A stretch of DNA of 13,819 nucleotides from Candidatus Kaiserbacteria bacterium (GCA_003545515.1 DPYD01000046.1:1-13819), one strand, 5' to 3'. Counted from the first letter of the stretch, positions 7,087 through 13,351 are shown. A program made the numbers and translations. Notes: generated by a model from the sequence alone, not told the origin.

Positions 7087-7710
7087 CTACTCTTCGTACC
7101 GTGCCTCTCCCGGAAGGGCGTCCATCATATTTAAAGGATAGAGACGAAGAAACACGCGTCCGACTATTGTCTCGCGCGGAAGCGCTCCCCAGACGCGTGA
7201 ATCCGAGGAAACATGACGATTATCTCCGAGAACGAAATATTCTCCTTGCTCAAGAATTACGCGCATATCGTTTCCCCCACCAAGATTTGCCTGGTCGAGA
7301 TACGGCTCATCGAGCGTAAATCCTTCGGGATGTTCGGCATTTTGTATAATTACAGCGTTCTCACTTATGATGACTGTTTCTTCGGGAAGTCCGATGACGC
7401 GCTTTATAAGCGATCTTCCGGGCTCTGTCGGTAGATCGAAAACGATAACATCGCCTCGAGCGGGCTCCCCAAGCTCGTACGACACACGGTCTATGATGAG
7501 ATAGTGCAGATTGTCGAACGTCGGTTCCATCGAGGCGCCGGAAACTATGTACGGCGCCGCTATAAAGAATCGAATGAAGAGCGCAAGACCAAGCGCGATG
7601 GCTGTATACAAGATCAATGAGCGCGACGCGGTCTGTTTTTCGATTGTTGTAGGATCAGGAGATGTTTTTTCGTTGGAAGCTGTCTGAGAATCGTTTCCAA
7701 CAATATCCAT
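7087..7710 (-). CDS. lepB: Signal peptidase I
   Basis: This is a membrane-anchored Ser/Lys protease that removes signal peptides from exported proteins. After a hydrophilic N-terminus, one membrane segment (SLILYTAIALGLALFIRFFI) leads to box B SGASMEPT with nucleophile Ser60 and box D LIKRVIGLP with general base Lys103. GDNR and SSDSRVWG form box E (numbering from the ATG at 7710). At 207 residues it is the compact one-TM form. An ATG at 7719 would add three residues, but it overlaps TACAAT, which fits a -10 box for the start at 7710. pth diverges about 280 bp away, with a structured repeat between. Confidence 0.95.
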   Translation of the reverse strand: MDIVGNDSQTASNEKTSPDPTTIEKQTASRSLILYTAIALGLALFIRFFIAAPYIVSGASMEPTFDNLHYLIIDRVSYELGEPARGDVIVFDLPTEPGRSLIKRVIGLPEETVIISENAVIIQNAEHPEGFTLDEPYLDQANLGGGNDMRVILEQGEYFVLGDNRHVSSDSRVWGALPRETIVGRVFLRLYPLNMMDALPGEARYEE

Positions 7711-7717
7711 GACGCGC

Positions 7718-7723
7718 ATTGTA
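7718..7723 (-). promoter_or_regulatory. -10-like box directly before lepB
   Basis: TACAAT on the minus strand is followed by seven bases and then the ATG at 7710, the spacing expected for a leaderless transcript. TTGGTG lies 18 bases further upstream as a weak -35. The box overlaps the alternative upstream ATG at 7719. Confidence 0.45.
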
Positions 7724-7852
7724 CTCTGTGTACGGCGTTGACACCAAGTATTTGCGATGTTCCATCGTAAATGAAATGCGGATTATCAGTTTTTGGACAT
7801 TGAGAAGCACAAATTAAGTACGTATCTATTGATGTGTATGGGTTTTCAGATA

Positions 7853-7940
7853 CTTACTGGCGACATAGGGCGAGTGAAATGAAAATGTACTCATTTGCAT
7901 TTCCGAGCCGAGGAGCCAGAAACCGGTGCACCGGTTTACA
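7853..7940 (+). repeat. Structured intergenic repeat, copy 1 (88 bp)
   Basis: From CTTACTGG to GGTTTACA this stretch is identical to 13260-13351 except that four bases (TTTG) are missing from a hairpin loop. The first hairpin pairs GAAATGAAAATG with CATTTGCATTTC (one mismatch) around the loop TACT, with a possible outer GGC/GCC. The second is AAACCGGTGCACCGGTTT, here a perfect 18-bp palindrome. It lies between divergent lepB and pth, in the same orientation as pth. A short frame (ATG AAA ATG TAC...) runs through it, but the four-base indel shifts it in copy 2, which argues for an RNA- or DNA-level role. Confidence 0.8.
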
Positions 7941-7948
7941 GCTTGATA

Positions 7949-7979
7949 TTGATACTTTATGGCGTATGCATGATACGAT
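7949..7979 (+). promoter_or_regulatory. Possible pth promoter
   Basis: TTGATA (7949-7954) is followed after a long 19-base spacer by TACGAT (7974-7979), which carries an extended TG-A. The same TGnTACGAT arrangement precedes rpsU. Nine bases separate it from the pth ATG. Confidence 0.4.
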
Positions 7980-7988
7980 GTTCCGAAT

Positions 7989-8579
7989 ATGGTATGGGTT
8001 ATTGCCGGTTTAGGTAATCCTGGAGAGAAATATATATCCACGCGGCACAATGCGGGGCGTATGGCGGCGGAATTCTTTGCAAAAATCATGCATTTCGACG
8101 GTTGGCGCGAGCACAAGCAATCAAAGTCACGCGCTGTTGGCGGAATGATAGGCAAAACGACCGTTGCTGTCATACTTCCCGACACTTTTATGAACAAATC
8201 TGGTTCAGCTGTAGTGAAATTTGTGAAATCAGCAAAGTCCGCGGAACGACTTATTGTAATGTACGACGATTTAGACCTGCCCATCGGGAAATTCAAGATA
8301 TCATTTGACCGCGGGAGTGGGGGACACAAAGGATTGGAGTCTGTCATGCGGACACTTAAGACAAAAAGATTCACACGCATAAGGATTGGCGTTTCCCCTT
8401 CGACGGCTTCGGGGGAAATACGAAAGCCCGAAGGGAAAAAAGTCGTTATGAATTTTATTCTGACGAAATTTCGCGCGCACGAACTTGAAGAGCTCAACCG
8501 CATGTTTAAGCGCGTCGCACAAGCGCTTGAGATGATAGTCACAGAAGGACCGGAACGGGCGATGAATGTTTTTAACTAG
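7989..8579 (+). CDS. pth: Peptidyl-tRNA hydrolase
   Basis: Pth releases tRNA from peptidyl-tRNAs dropped by the ribosome. The 196-residue protein has the family motifs GLGNPGEKY and TRHNAG (Asn10 and catalytic His20), PDTFMNKSG (Asn69) and DDLDLPIG (Asp93). At the position of E. coli Asn114 (GHNGL) it reads GSGGHKGLES, so a lysine stands at a residue that normally helps position the substrate. It starts at the ATG at 7989 without an SD, follows repeat copy 1, and converges on rpsA with only 16 bp between the stops. Confidence 0.95.
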   Translation: MVWVIAGLGNPGEKYISTRHNAGRMAAEFFAKIMHFDGWREHKQSKSRAVGGMIGKTTVAVILPDTFMNKSGSAVVKFVKSAKSAERLIVMYDDLDLPIGKFKISFDRGSGGHKGLESVMRTLKTKRFTRIRIGVSPSTASGEIRKPEGKKVVMNFILTKFRAHELEELNRMFKRVAQALEMIVTEGPERAMNVFN

Positions 8580-8595
8580 TTCGTAGAACGTAGTA

Positions 8596-9753
8596 CTAGC
8601 TCGCCGGTTTTAAAGTCATACGTCTCTCTTTTGGTTCAAAGAAGGTTATGGTGAACGGATACACTTTGCCGAGTTCGAGTTTTGCGCGAAGGTCCTCTTC
8701 GTTCTCGAATTCCGAAATGTGGACGAGACCCGCCACTCCTTCTTCTATGGAAGCTAATGCCCCGTGTTTGTTGTATTTGATTATGACGGCGTCCACCTTC
8801 TGATCCTTTTTGTATTTTTCCCCCGCCGCCGTCCAAGGATCTTCCACCAGCGCCTTGATGGAGAGCGATACCTTACCGTCCTTTATCTCTATCACTTTCA
8901 CCTTGATGGCGTCGCCAACTTTGTAGCGACCCTTTGGATTTTCCACCAATGCCCAGTCCATTTCCGAGATGTGCACCAATCCTTCCAGACCTTCTTCGAT
9001 TTTCACAAACACTCCGAAGTCTGTCGCTCCTGTTACAACACCATCCATGACATCTCCAACGTGGTATTTTTCGACGAGAGACGCGCGCTCCGAAGGCGCC
9101 GCACCTTTTTCCGAAAAGATAAGTTTGCCTTCTTTCGGGCTCGCAGTGATGACCATGACCTCGATCTTTTCCCCGACCAGTTTTTTGAGCTCGCCGAATA
9201 TCTTTTCCTTATCGCCGTCGGGTACGCGCGGATAGTGCGCGGAGGCAAGCTGAGAAGCGGGCAGGAATCCCTGAATGCTGTTCCAGTTGATAATAAGTCC
9301 GCCTTTATTCGCTTCTGTAATGGGGAGTTCGAATATAGTTTTCTTTTGCATCGCGAGCTCCGCCTCGTTCCAGATGAGGGCCTGCCGCGCTTCACGCAAA
9401 GAAAGCTCCAGATACCCTTCTGTGTTATCAGTGCCTACGATCTTCGCCGTGATGGTGTCACCGAGGTGTACGTTCTTTAAAGTGTCGCGTGCGGATAGGT
9501 ATTCGCGCCCGTATATGATTCCGGTGCCGTATGGGTGGAGATCGACGAAAACTCGCGCGCGGCCGAGCGCGGTCACGGGACCCTCGACGACGTCGTCGAG
9601 CTCGGGCGGCTTTCCGATCGAGCGCAAAAAATCTTCCATCGGCCCCGTTTTAACGGGCGCATCCGCTTGCGCGTTTTCTTTCTCTTCTTTTTCTGTTTTT
9701 ATTTCGCTCTCTTCGTTGGCAATTTTTCCTCTTTCTTCAGTTTTTGTAGCCAT
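8596..9753 (-). CDS. rpsA: 30S ribosomal protein S1 (four S1 domains)
   Basis: S1 binds mRNA on the 30S subunit and helps load it. After a charged, Lys/Glu-rich N-terminus (about 1-50), four S1 OB-folds follow at about 53-118, 136-215, 231-301 and 316-383. The third is canonical (GDVMDGVVTGATDFGVFVKI then GLEGLVHISEMDW) and the fourth is similar (GVAGLVHISEFE). The first two are divergent, as in ribosome-binding domains of S1. The length of 385 matches four-domain S1 forms rather than the six-domain E. coli protein. The start at 9753 has no SD. The upstream region carries TAATAG/TAATAC-like A/T boxes but no convincing -35. Autoregulation, known in other bacteria, cannot be judged here. Confidence 0.9.
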   Translation of the reverse strand: MATKTEERGKIANEESEIKTEKEEKENAQADAPVKTGPMEDFLRSIGKPPELDDVVEGPVTALGRARVFVDLHPYGTGIIYGREYLSARDTLKNVHLGDTITAKIVGTDNTEGYLELSLREARQALIWNEAELAMQKKTIFELPITEANKGGLIINWNSIQGFLPASQLASAHYPRVPDGDKEKIFGELKKLVGEKIEVMVITASPKEGKLIFSEKGAAPSERASLVEKYHVGDVMDGVVTGATDFGVFVKIEEGLEGLVHISEMDWALVENPKGRYKVGDAIKVKVIEIKDGKVSLSIKALVEDPWTAAGEKYKKDQKVDAVIIKYNKHGALASIEEGVAGLVHISEFENEEDLRAKLELGKVYPFTITFFEPKERRMTLKPAS

Positions 9754-9845
9754 TGTTACGTGTACGCTCGGATCCTCACCTGCATGCTCTACCGGTACAG
9801 TCGGCAGGGAAGTATTAACCGAACATTCTATTAATAATTAATCCC

Positions 9846-9873
9846 GCCTGTCTGCGTGCCTTTACGCACAGGC
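9846..9873. other. Hairpin upstream of rpsA
   Basis: GCCTGT (9846-9851) pairs with ACAGGC (9868-9873), and within it GCGT pairs with ACGC, leaving a CT bulge and a six-base loop. The A/T palindrome ATTAATAATTAAT (9830-9842) adjoins it. No T-tract follows on the plus strand. It lies about 95 bp upstream of the rpsA start and may be part of its leader or an insulating stem. Confidence 0.35.
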
Positions 9874-9908
9874 ATGCAATCGCGAGAGGTTTAATATACA
9901 CCAGATAA

Positions 9909-9965
9909 TTCAAAATGCAAAATTCAAATATCAAAATGTAAAGTGATAGTTCAAAATCAAAAATT
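9909..9965. repeat. A-rich degenerate direct repeats (CAAAAT units)
   Basis: CAAAAT-type units recur at short, irregular spacing (CAAAATG, CAAAATT, CAAATAT, CAAAATG, CAAAATC). Read on the minus strand the right end is the T-rich tail of the adjacent terminator. The remainder is low-complexity intergenic sequence with no gene. Confidence 0.5.
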
Positions 9966-10006
9966 GGGGGGACCGACGGCAATCGGACTGTCTGCAGTCG
10001 GTCCCC
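9950..10006 (-). terminator. Rho-independent terminator of the 46-codon ORF unit
   Basis: On the minus strand GGGGACCGAC (10006-9997) pairs perfectly with GTCGGTCCCC (9977-9968), a ten-base G/C-rich stem, followed by CCAATTTTTGATTTTG. The loop holds a competing CAGTC-type repeat (GACTG/CAGTC). The stem plus T-rich tail is a strong intrinsic terminator only in the minus direction. Confidence 0.75.
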
Positions 10007-10086
10007 GAATTCAGGCTCGGTAGTTCATCGGAACCTCCATGAATCCTCGGATATTCAGCCCAGGTTTTCGCCGATGACGCGCCCTG

Positions 10087-10227
10087 TCAACCGACGAAAC
10101 CGGTTCGCTCGATGCCGGCGATCAGGAAGGCGTTCAGGAACGACTTCGCGCTGCGAATGCGTTCCGTGTAGCCGAGGTGGAACATGGTTTTCAAGCCAAT
10201 ATCCTCCAAGATGTTTCGACCAGACAT
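10087..10227 (-). CDS. Small hypothetical protein, 46 residues, with sequestered RBS
   Basis: The frame MSGRNILEDIGLKT... to ...GIERTGFVG is not a family I recognise. Its middle (MFHLGYTERIRSAKSFLNAFLIAG) could form an amphipathic helix. A purine-rich GAGGAG stands just before the ATG. About three quarters of third codon positions are G or C by my count, higher than in the neighbouring genes, so the stretch may be transferred. It has its own promoter (10294-10322), a leader of about 65 bases and a terminator (10006-9950). Between the stop and the terminator another tiny frame MEVPMNYRA (10047-10018) is possible. The complete unit supports expression; whether the product is a protein or the RNA matters is open. 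Confidence 0.55.
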   Translation of the reverse strand: MSGRNILEDIGLKTMFHLGYTERIRSAKSFLNAFLIAGIERTGFVG

Positions 10228-10251
10228 CTCTCCTCTTTCAGGAGTGTCTGG
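10220..10251 (-). promoter_or_regulatory. RBS-sequestering hairpin (possible riboregulator or thermometer)
   Basis: On the minus strand CCAGACA-CTCCT (10251-10240) pairs with AGGAG (10234-10230) and, after a three-base AGA bulge, TGTCTGG (10226-10220), with the loop GAAAG. That gives 12 base pairs that cover both the SD-like AGGAG and part of the ATG at 10227. Folded, it should block initiation; opening it by temperature, a ligand or a trans-acting RNA would allow translation. The switching role is an inference; the pairing is read directly. Confidence 0.6.
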
Positions 10252-10293
10252 CGAGGATCTACCTTTGGCGTGGAATCCAAGGTGCCTACAAAA

Positions 10294-10322
10294 AATCTAC
10301 TCTCTCTCTATGTCCAAGTCAA
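10294..10322 (-). promoter_or_regulatory. Promoter of the 46-codon ORF unit
   Basis: TTGACT (10322-10317) and TAGATT (10299-10294) are separated by exactly 17 bases on the minus strand. The -35 matches five of six consensus bases and the -10 four of six. It is the best spaced sigma-70-type promoter in the window. Confidence 0.65.
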
Positions 10323-10347
10323 ATCTCGTATGTGAATGAATTTCGGG

Positions 10348-10353
10348 TATAAT
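10348..10353 (+). promoter_or_regulatory. Consensus -10 box TATAAT upstream of the MBL region
   Basis: A perfect TATAAT is followed by seven bases and an ATG (10361), the same spacing as before ftsA and lepB. No good -35 is visible. It points toward the mini-ORFs and the MBL-fold gene. Confidence 0.5.
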
Positions 10354-10360
10354 GGTCTCT

Positions 10361-10411
10361 ATGAATGTAGGATTTTTCTGTAAGCTACAAGCTGTAAGCT
10401 GTCAGCTATGA
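10361..10411 (+). CDS. 16-codon mini-ORF, possibly leaderless
   Basis: ATG AAT GTA GGA ... CTA TGA begins seven bases after TATAAT. Its stop overlaps the next ATG as ATGA (10408-10411). Much of it is the AAGCTGTAAGCT-type repeat, so its peptide (KLQAVSCQL) may be incidental. Low confidence as a protein. Confidence 0.3.
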   Translation: MNVGFFCKLQAVSCQL

Positions 10412-10491
10412 TATTGACCTACCACTCCGGCGCATGCATTCGCGCGCAAGCAGGCCTGCCTGCCGAAGCCTCCTCACGGGCGACACTATAA
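10408..10491 (+). pseudogene. Truncated second copy of the MBL-fold gene 5' end
   Basis: The first 16 codons encode MILTYHSGACIRAQAG, identical to the start of the intact gene at 10508. Eleven of the sixteen codons are synonymous variants (for example TCC/AGT, CGC/AGG), so this is not a recent DNA copy. After GGC, 26 bases (10456-10481) intervene; then GGCGACACT resumes the gene's next residues (GDT) in another frame. As read, the frame ends at TAA 10489-10491 after 27 residues. It is best explained as the remnant of an old tandem paralogue. An upstream ORF conserved for its peptide is the alternative. Confidence 0.7.
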
Positions 10492-10507
10492 CTATAGAAA
10501 CTAATTT

Positions 10508-11128
10508 ATGATTCTTACTTATCACAGTGGAGCGTGTATCAGGGCGCAGGCAGGCGACACTACACTCGTCTTTGCGCCCGTGTCCAAACAGTCCAAGGAT
10601 TTCAAACCCACCAACTTCGGCGCAGATGCGGCGTTCGTTCCGCTCAATCACCCCGACATGAACGGTTCTTCGGAAGCGGGGCGGGGAGACAAACAGCCGT
10701 TCGTCATCGATGGACCCGGCGAGTATGAAGTCAAAGACGTTACGGCATCGGGATTTGCTTCGGGCTCCAAGTGGGGAGGTGAGCCGCGGACTAATACCAT
10801 CTACTATGTTCATTTCGACGGCCTCTCACTCCTGTATCTCGGTGCGTTGAGCGAACTCGATTTGCATCCTGATGTTCTTGAGATGGACTCGCCGGATATT
10901 TTGGTGATTCCTATCGGAGGCAATGGCACTCTCAACCCGGCGGAAGCACAAAAGCTCGCGGTAAAGCTTGAGGCAAAAATCGTCATTCCTATTCTCTGGG
11001 ACGACAAGACGCTGAAGCAGTTTTTGAAGGAGGCCGGCGAGGAAAATGTGAAACCAGTTGATAAACTAACAGTGAAGCCGCGAGATGTCGTAGGGAAAGA
11101 GAGTGAAGTGGTTGTACTAAGCAGCTGA
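10508..11128 (+). CDS. MBL-fold (Lactamase_B_3-like) protein without the usual metal ligands
   Basis: The 206-residue protein has the layout of the small MBL-fold hydrolase family: an N-terminal strand pair MILTYHSGACIRAQAGDTTLVFAP, a central FGADAAFVPLNHPDMNG, VIDGPGEYEV, YLGAL, and the C-terminal IPIGGNGTLNPAEAQKLAVKLEAKIVIPILW. The metal-binding HxHxDH should lie where LNHPDMN (46-52) stands, and the later His ligands are also missing (LGAL for LGD, PILWDD for PxH). It therefore probably does not bind two metals in the usual way and may be structural or regulatory. There is no SD before the ATG at 10508. A truncated copy of its own 5' end lies directly upstream, and its stop lies next to an inverted AGCTTACAG repeat. 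Confidence 0.75.
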   Translation: MILTYHSGACIRAQAGDTTLVFAPVSKQSKDFKPTNFGADAAFVPLNHPDMNGSSEAGRGDKQPFVIDGPGEYEVKDVTASGFASGSKWGGEPRTNTIYYVHFDGLSLLYLGALSELDLHPDVLEMDSPDILVIPIGGNGTLNPAEAQKLAVKLEAKIVIPILWDDKTLKQFLKEAGEENVKPVDKLTVKPRDVVGKESEVVVLSS

Positions 11129-11135
11129 CAGTTGG

Positions 11136-11207
11136 TAGCTTACAGCTTACAGAAGAGGGAAATTGCGATACAATTCCTGCAAGCTGCCAGTTACAAGCTG
11201 TAAGCTA
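11136..11207. repeat. 13-bp inverted repeat of the AAGCTGTAAGCT family
   Basis: TAGCTTACAGCTT (11136-11148) and AAGCTGTAAGCTA (11195-11207) are perfect inverse complements 46 bases apart, in the gap between the MBL gene and the small membrane protein. Related AAGCT units occur at 10381-10407. A TACAAT box (11168-11173) lies in the loop. Confidence 0.65.
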
Positions 11208-11213
11208 TTTCCC

Positions 11214-11570
11214 ATGGTGCTGCAAAAAGCTCAGAAAATGATAGATAATTTAAAAGAGCGCCCGAAGGATGATAAGAAGCTCATTGCGGGCGGCATCGCC
11301 ATCATCATTGTTGTCATACTATTTTTTGGATGGGCGTACCTATTTCTGAATAAGATACAAAATCATGATCAGCTACCTGAGGTTCTCTCCGAAGAGCAGG
11401 GAGTGTCTCTTTCGGAAGCGGCGCGGCAAGCACAACAGGAACTCCAGCAAGGATTCTCGGGTTTCGATGAATTGAAAACACTGCGTGATCAATTAGGAGC
11501 ACAGCAATCGGGCAATGCGAGCGTGCAGTACAATGAAAGCGATGAGGTGGTTCCTCTTAATCCGCAATAA
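11214..11570 (+). CDS. Small single-pass membrane protein, unknown function
   Basis: With the ATG at 11214 the product is 118 residues. A basic N-terminal part (QKAQKMIDNLKERPKDDKK) is followed by one strongly hydrophobic helix (LIAGGIAIIIVVILFFGWAYLFL). A Gln/Glu-rich tail comes next (QEEL/AARQAQQELQQ and GAQQSGNASVQY) that would lie outside the membrane. I recognise no domain. The frame is open back to 11163, but those extra residues come from the AAGCT repeat, so they are not included. An ATG at 11235 is another possible start. It lies 27 bp upstream of lysS and is probably transcribed with it. Confidence 0.65.
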   Translation: MVLQKAQKMIDNLKERPKDDKKLIAGGIAIIIVVILFFGWAYLFLNKIQNHDQLPEVLSEEQGVSLSEAARQAQQELQQGFSGFDELKTLRDQLGAQQSGNASVQYNESDEVVPLNPQ

Positions 11571-11597
11571 TACCTCAAGTACCCATCATGTATTACC

Positions 11598-13088
11598 ATG
11601 GCTGAAAACGACATTCGCGCAGAACGAGTAAAGAAAATAGAGCTTCTAAAGGAGGCGGGCATGGAAGCGTATCCGGCGCGGAGCGCGCGCGACACTTCCA
11701 TGGCCGAACTTCTTGCGGGATTTGACGAATGTGAGAAAAGCGGCCGCCGAGTAACGCTCGGCGGCCGCATCATGTCTTCGCGCGGCCAAGGCGGCATTGT
11801 GTTCGTTGATTTGTTTGATGGCACTGGTCGCATCCAGATAGTTCTTCAGGAGTCAGAAATGGATAAGAAGCTCTTTGATCTCTTTAACGGCGTAGCGGAT
11901 AACGGTGATTTCATAGAGGCATCAGGCACTGCGTTCAAGACGAAGCGCGGCGAACGCTCGCTCAAAGTCGAAGAGTGGAACATGCTCGCAAAATCGCTTC
12001 TTCCTATCCCCGCCGAGCACTTCGGCCTTAGAGATGAAGAAAAGAGATTGCGCGAGCGTGACATAGATATTCTTGTGAACGCGGAACTGCGCGCCCTTGT
12101 GGAAAGACGAGCAAAGTTTTGGCAATCGGCTCGAGAGTTTTATCTCGGCAAGGGTTTCATGGAAGTGGAAACACCGGTTCTCGAAACAACGCCCGGTGGT
12201 GCCGACGCGCGTCCATTCGTAACGCATCACAACGCGCTCGACATGGACGTGTATCTTCGTATTTCGTGTGGCGAATTGTGGCAGAAGCGTCTTCTCATCG
12301 CGGGTTTTCCAAAAGTGTTTGAGATAGGGCGTATCTTTAGAAATGAAGGACAATCACGCGAGCACTTGCAGGATTACACCCAACTTGAGAGCTACGAAGC
12401 GTATAGCGATGTGGTGGAAGGCATGAAGTTCGTGCAGGAATTATATCGGTATATAGCAAAAGAAACATACAAGAAATACACGTTCGAGATAGGTGATCAC
12501 ACAGTTGATTTTGCAGAAGAGTGGAAGGAAATTGATTTTTCTGAACTCATTAAAAAACGCTTTGGTTTGGATCCTATAACGGAGACTGACGAGAGAACAG
12601 GAAAAAAAGTGACTCTTTCTGGTTTAAAGGAGATGTGCAGAAAAGCGGGTATTGAATACGAACATGCAGACCGAAACATTCATCGAGCTGTCGATAGTCT
12701 TTGGAAAGTTCTTCGTAAGGAAATCAGCGGTCCGGCATTTCTAACGGGAATTCCGGTATACATGGAGCCGCTAGCCAAACGTGCCAAAGACGGCAAAACT
12801 GTTGAACGAATTCAGATACTTATCGCCGGCTCGGAAATGGGGAAGGGGTACAGCGAACTAAATGACCCTCAAGATCAGCGTGCGCGCTTTGAAGAACAGC
12901 AGAAATTGCGCGACAAAGGCGACGAGGAAGCACAGCGGCTCGATATAGATTATATTCGCGCGATGGAATATGGTATGCCACCGGCGTTTGGTTTCGGTGT
13001 TTCCGAACGTTTGTTCGCTTTCTTGGAAAATAAACCTGCGCACGAAGCACAACTCTTTCCGCTCCTACGCCCACCTCGAAGGGATTAG
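11598..13088 (+). CDS. lysS: Lysyl-tRNA synthetase, class II
   Basis: LysRS charges tRNA-Lys in the cytosol. The 496-residue protein has an N-terminal OB-fold anticodon-binding domain (about 51-130: VTLGGRIMSSRGQGGIVFVD, GRIQIVLQ) and a class II core. Motif 1 is around 186-201 (GFMEVETPVLETTPGGA), motif 2 starts at FRNE (247-250), then ELNDPQDQRARFEEQ (420-434), and motif 3 is GFGVSERLFAFL (465-476). The motif 2 loop is unusual: FRNEGQSREHLQDYTQLE instead of FRNEGxSTRHNPEFTMLE. In motif 3 the class-defining Arg is kept. The C-terminus (LFPLLRPP) is normal. Start ATG at 11598; no SD. Confidence 0.95.
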   Translation: MAENDIRAERVKKIELLKEAGMEAYPARSARDTSMAELLAGFDECEKSGRRVTLGGRIMSSRGQGGIVFVDLFDGTGRIQIVLQESEMDKKLFDLFNGVADNGDFIEASGTAFKTKRGERSLKVEEWNMLAKSLLPIPAEHFGLRDEEKRLRERDIDILVNAELRALVERRAKFWQSAREFYLGKGFMEVETPVLETTPGGADARPFVTHHNALDMDVYLRISCGELWQKRLLIAGFPKVFEIGRIFRNEGQSREHLQDYTQLESYEAYSDVVEGMKFVQELYRYIAKETYKKYTFEIGDHTVDFAEEWKEIDFSELIKKRFGLDPITETDERTGKKVTLSGLKEMCRKAGIEYEHADRNIHRAVDSLWKVLRKEISGPAFLTGIPVYMEPLAKRAKDGKTVERIQILIAGSEMGKGYSELNDPQDQRARFEEQQKLRDKGDEEAQRLDIDYIRAMEYGMPPAFGFGVSERLFAFLENKPAHEAQLFPLLRPPRRD

Positions 13089-13117
13089 AGTTGCGGACAA
13101 AACAATGAACACTGTTC

Positions 13118-13240
13118 ATGGCGAGCAAAGCCGAACTGCAGTATTTGGAGAAGAACAAGAGCGTGTCGTACTGCATGCTTGTTGTTGAGCCGAAAATTGA
13201 GAAAGTCCGCAAGCGCTTCACGCAGCTCGTACAGCAATGA
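13118..13240 (+). CDS. Possible 40-residue hypothetical protein
   Basis: The frame MASKAELQYLEKNKSVSYCM... to ...KRFTQLVQQ has a protein-like, charged composition rich in Lys/Glu and no close stop, with a TGA in frame just upstream at 13106. There is no SD or clear promoter, and no family is recognised. It sits in the 415-bp gap after lysS together with repeat copy 2. It may be chance. Confidence 0.3.
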   Translation: MASKAELQYLEKNKSVSYCMLVVEPKIEKVRKRFTQLVQQ

Positions 13241-13259
13241 GATTTCCTGCCGTCTAATT

Positions 13260-13351
13260 CTTACTGGCGACATAGGGCGAGTGAAATGAAAATGTACTCA
13301 TTTGCATTTCCGAGCCGAGGAGCCAGAAACCGGTGTTTGCACCGGTTTACA
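13260..13351 (+). repeat. Structured intergenic repeat, copy 2 (92 bp)
   Basis: It is identical to copy 1 (7853-7940) over its whole length except for the TTTG inserted in the loop of the second hairpin. That hairpin is therefore AAACCGGTG, loop TTTG, CACCGGTTT. The first hairpin is unchanged. Both copies lie on the plus strand in the gap before a plus-strand gene (pth and the metallopeptidase). Confidence 0.85.

Noticed and set aside
7739-7744. Perfect TTGACA on the plus strand
   Set aside because: No acceptable -10 box stands 16-18 bases downstream, so I do not call a promoter.
7809-7842. TTGAGA-17-TATCTA-like pair before repeat copy 1
   Set aside because: The -10 matches only three of six bases and nothing similar precedes copy 2, so it is too weak to report as a feature.
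7853-7940. Short ORF (MKMYSFAFPSRG...) inside the structured repeat
   Set aside because: The two copies differ by a four-base indel that shifts the frame, while all other bases are identical, which argues against coding.
7826-8542. Minus-strand open frame of 238 codons over pth
   Set aside because: It is antisense to the clearly recognisable Pth and runs through the structured repeat.
8764-9480. Plus-strand open frame of 238 codons across rpsA
   Set aside because: It is antisense to S1; composition is Phe/Arg-rich, typical of a shadow frame.
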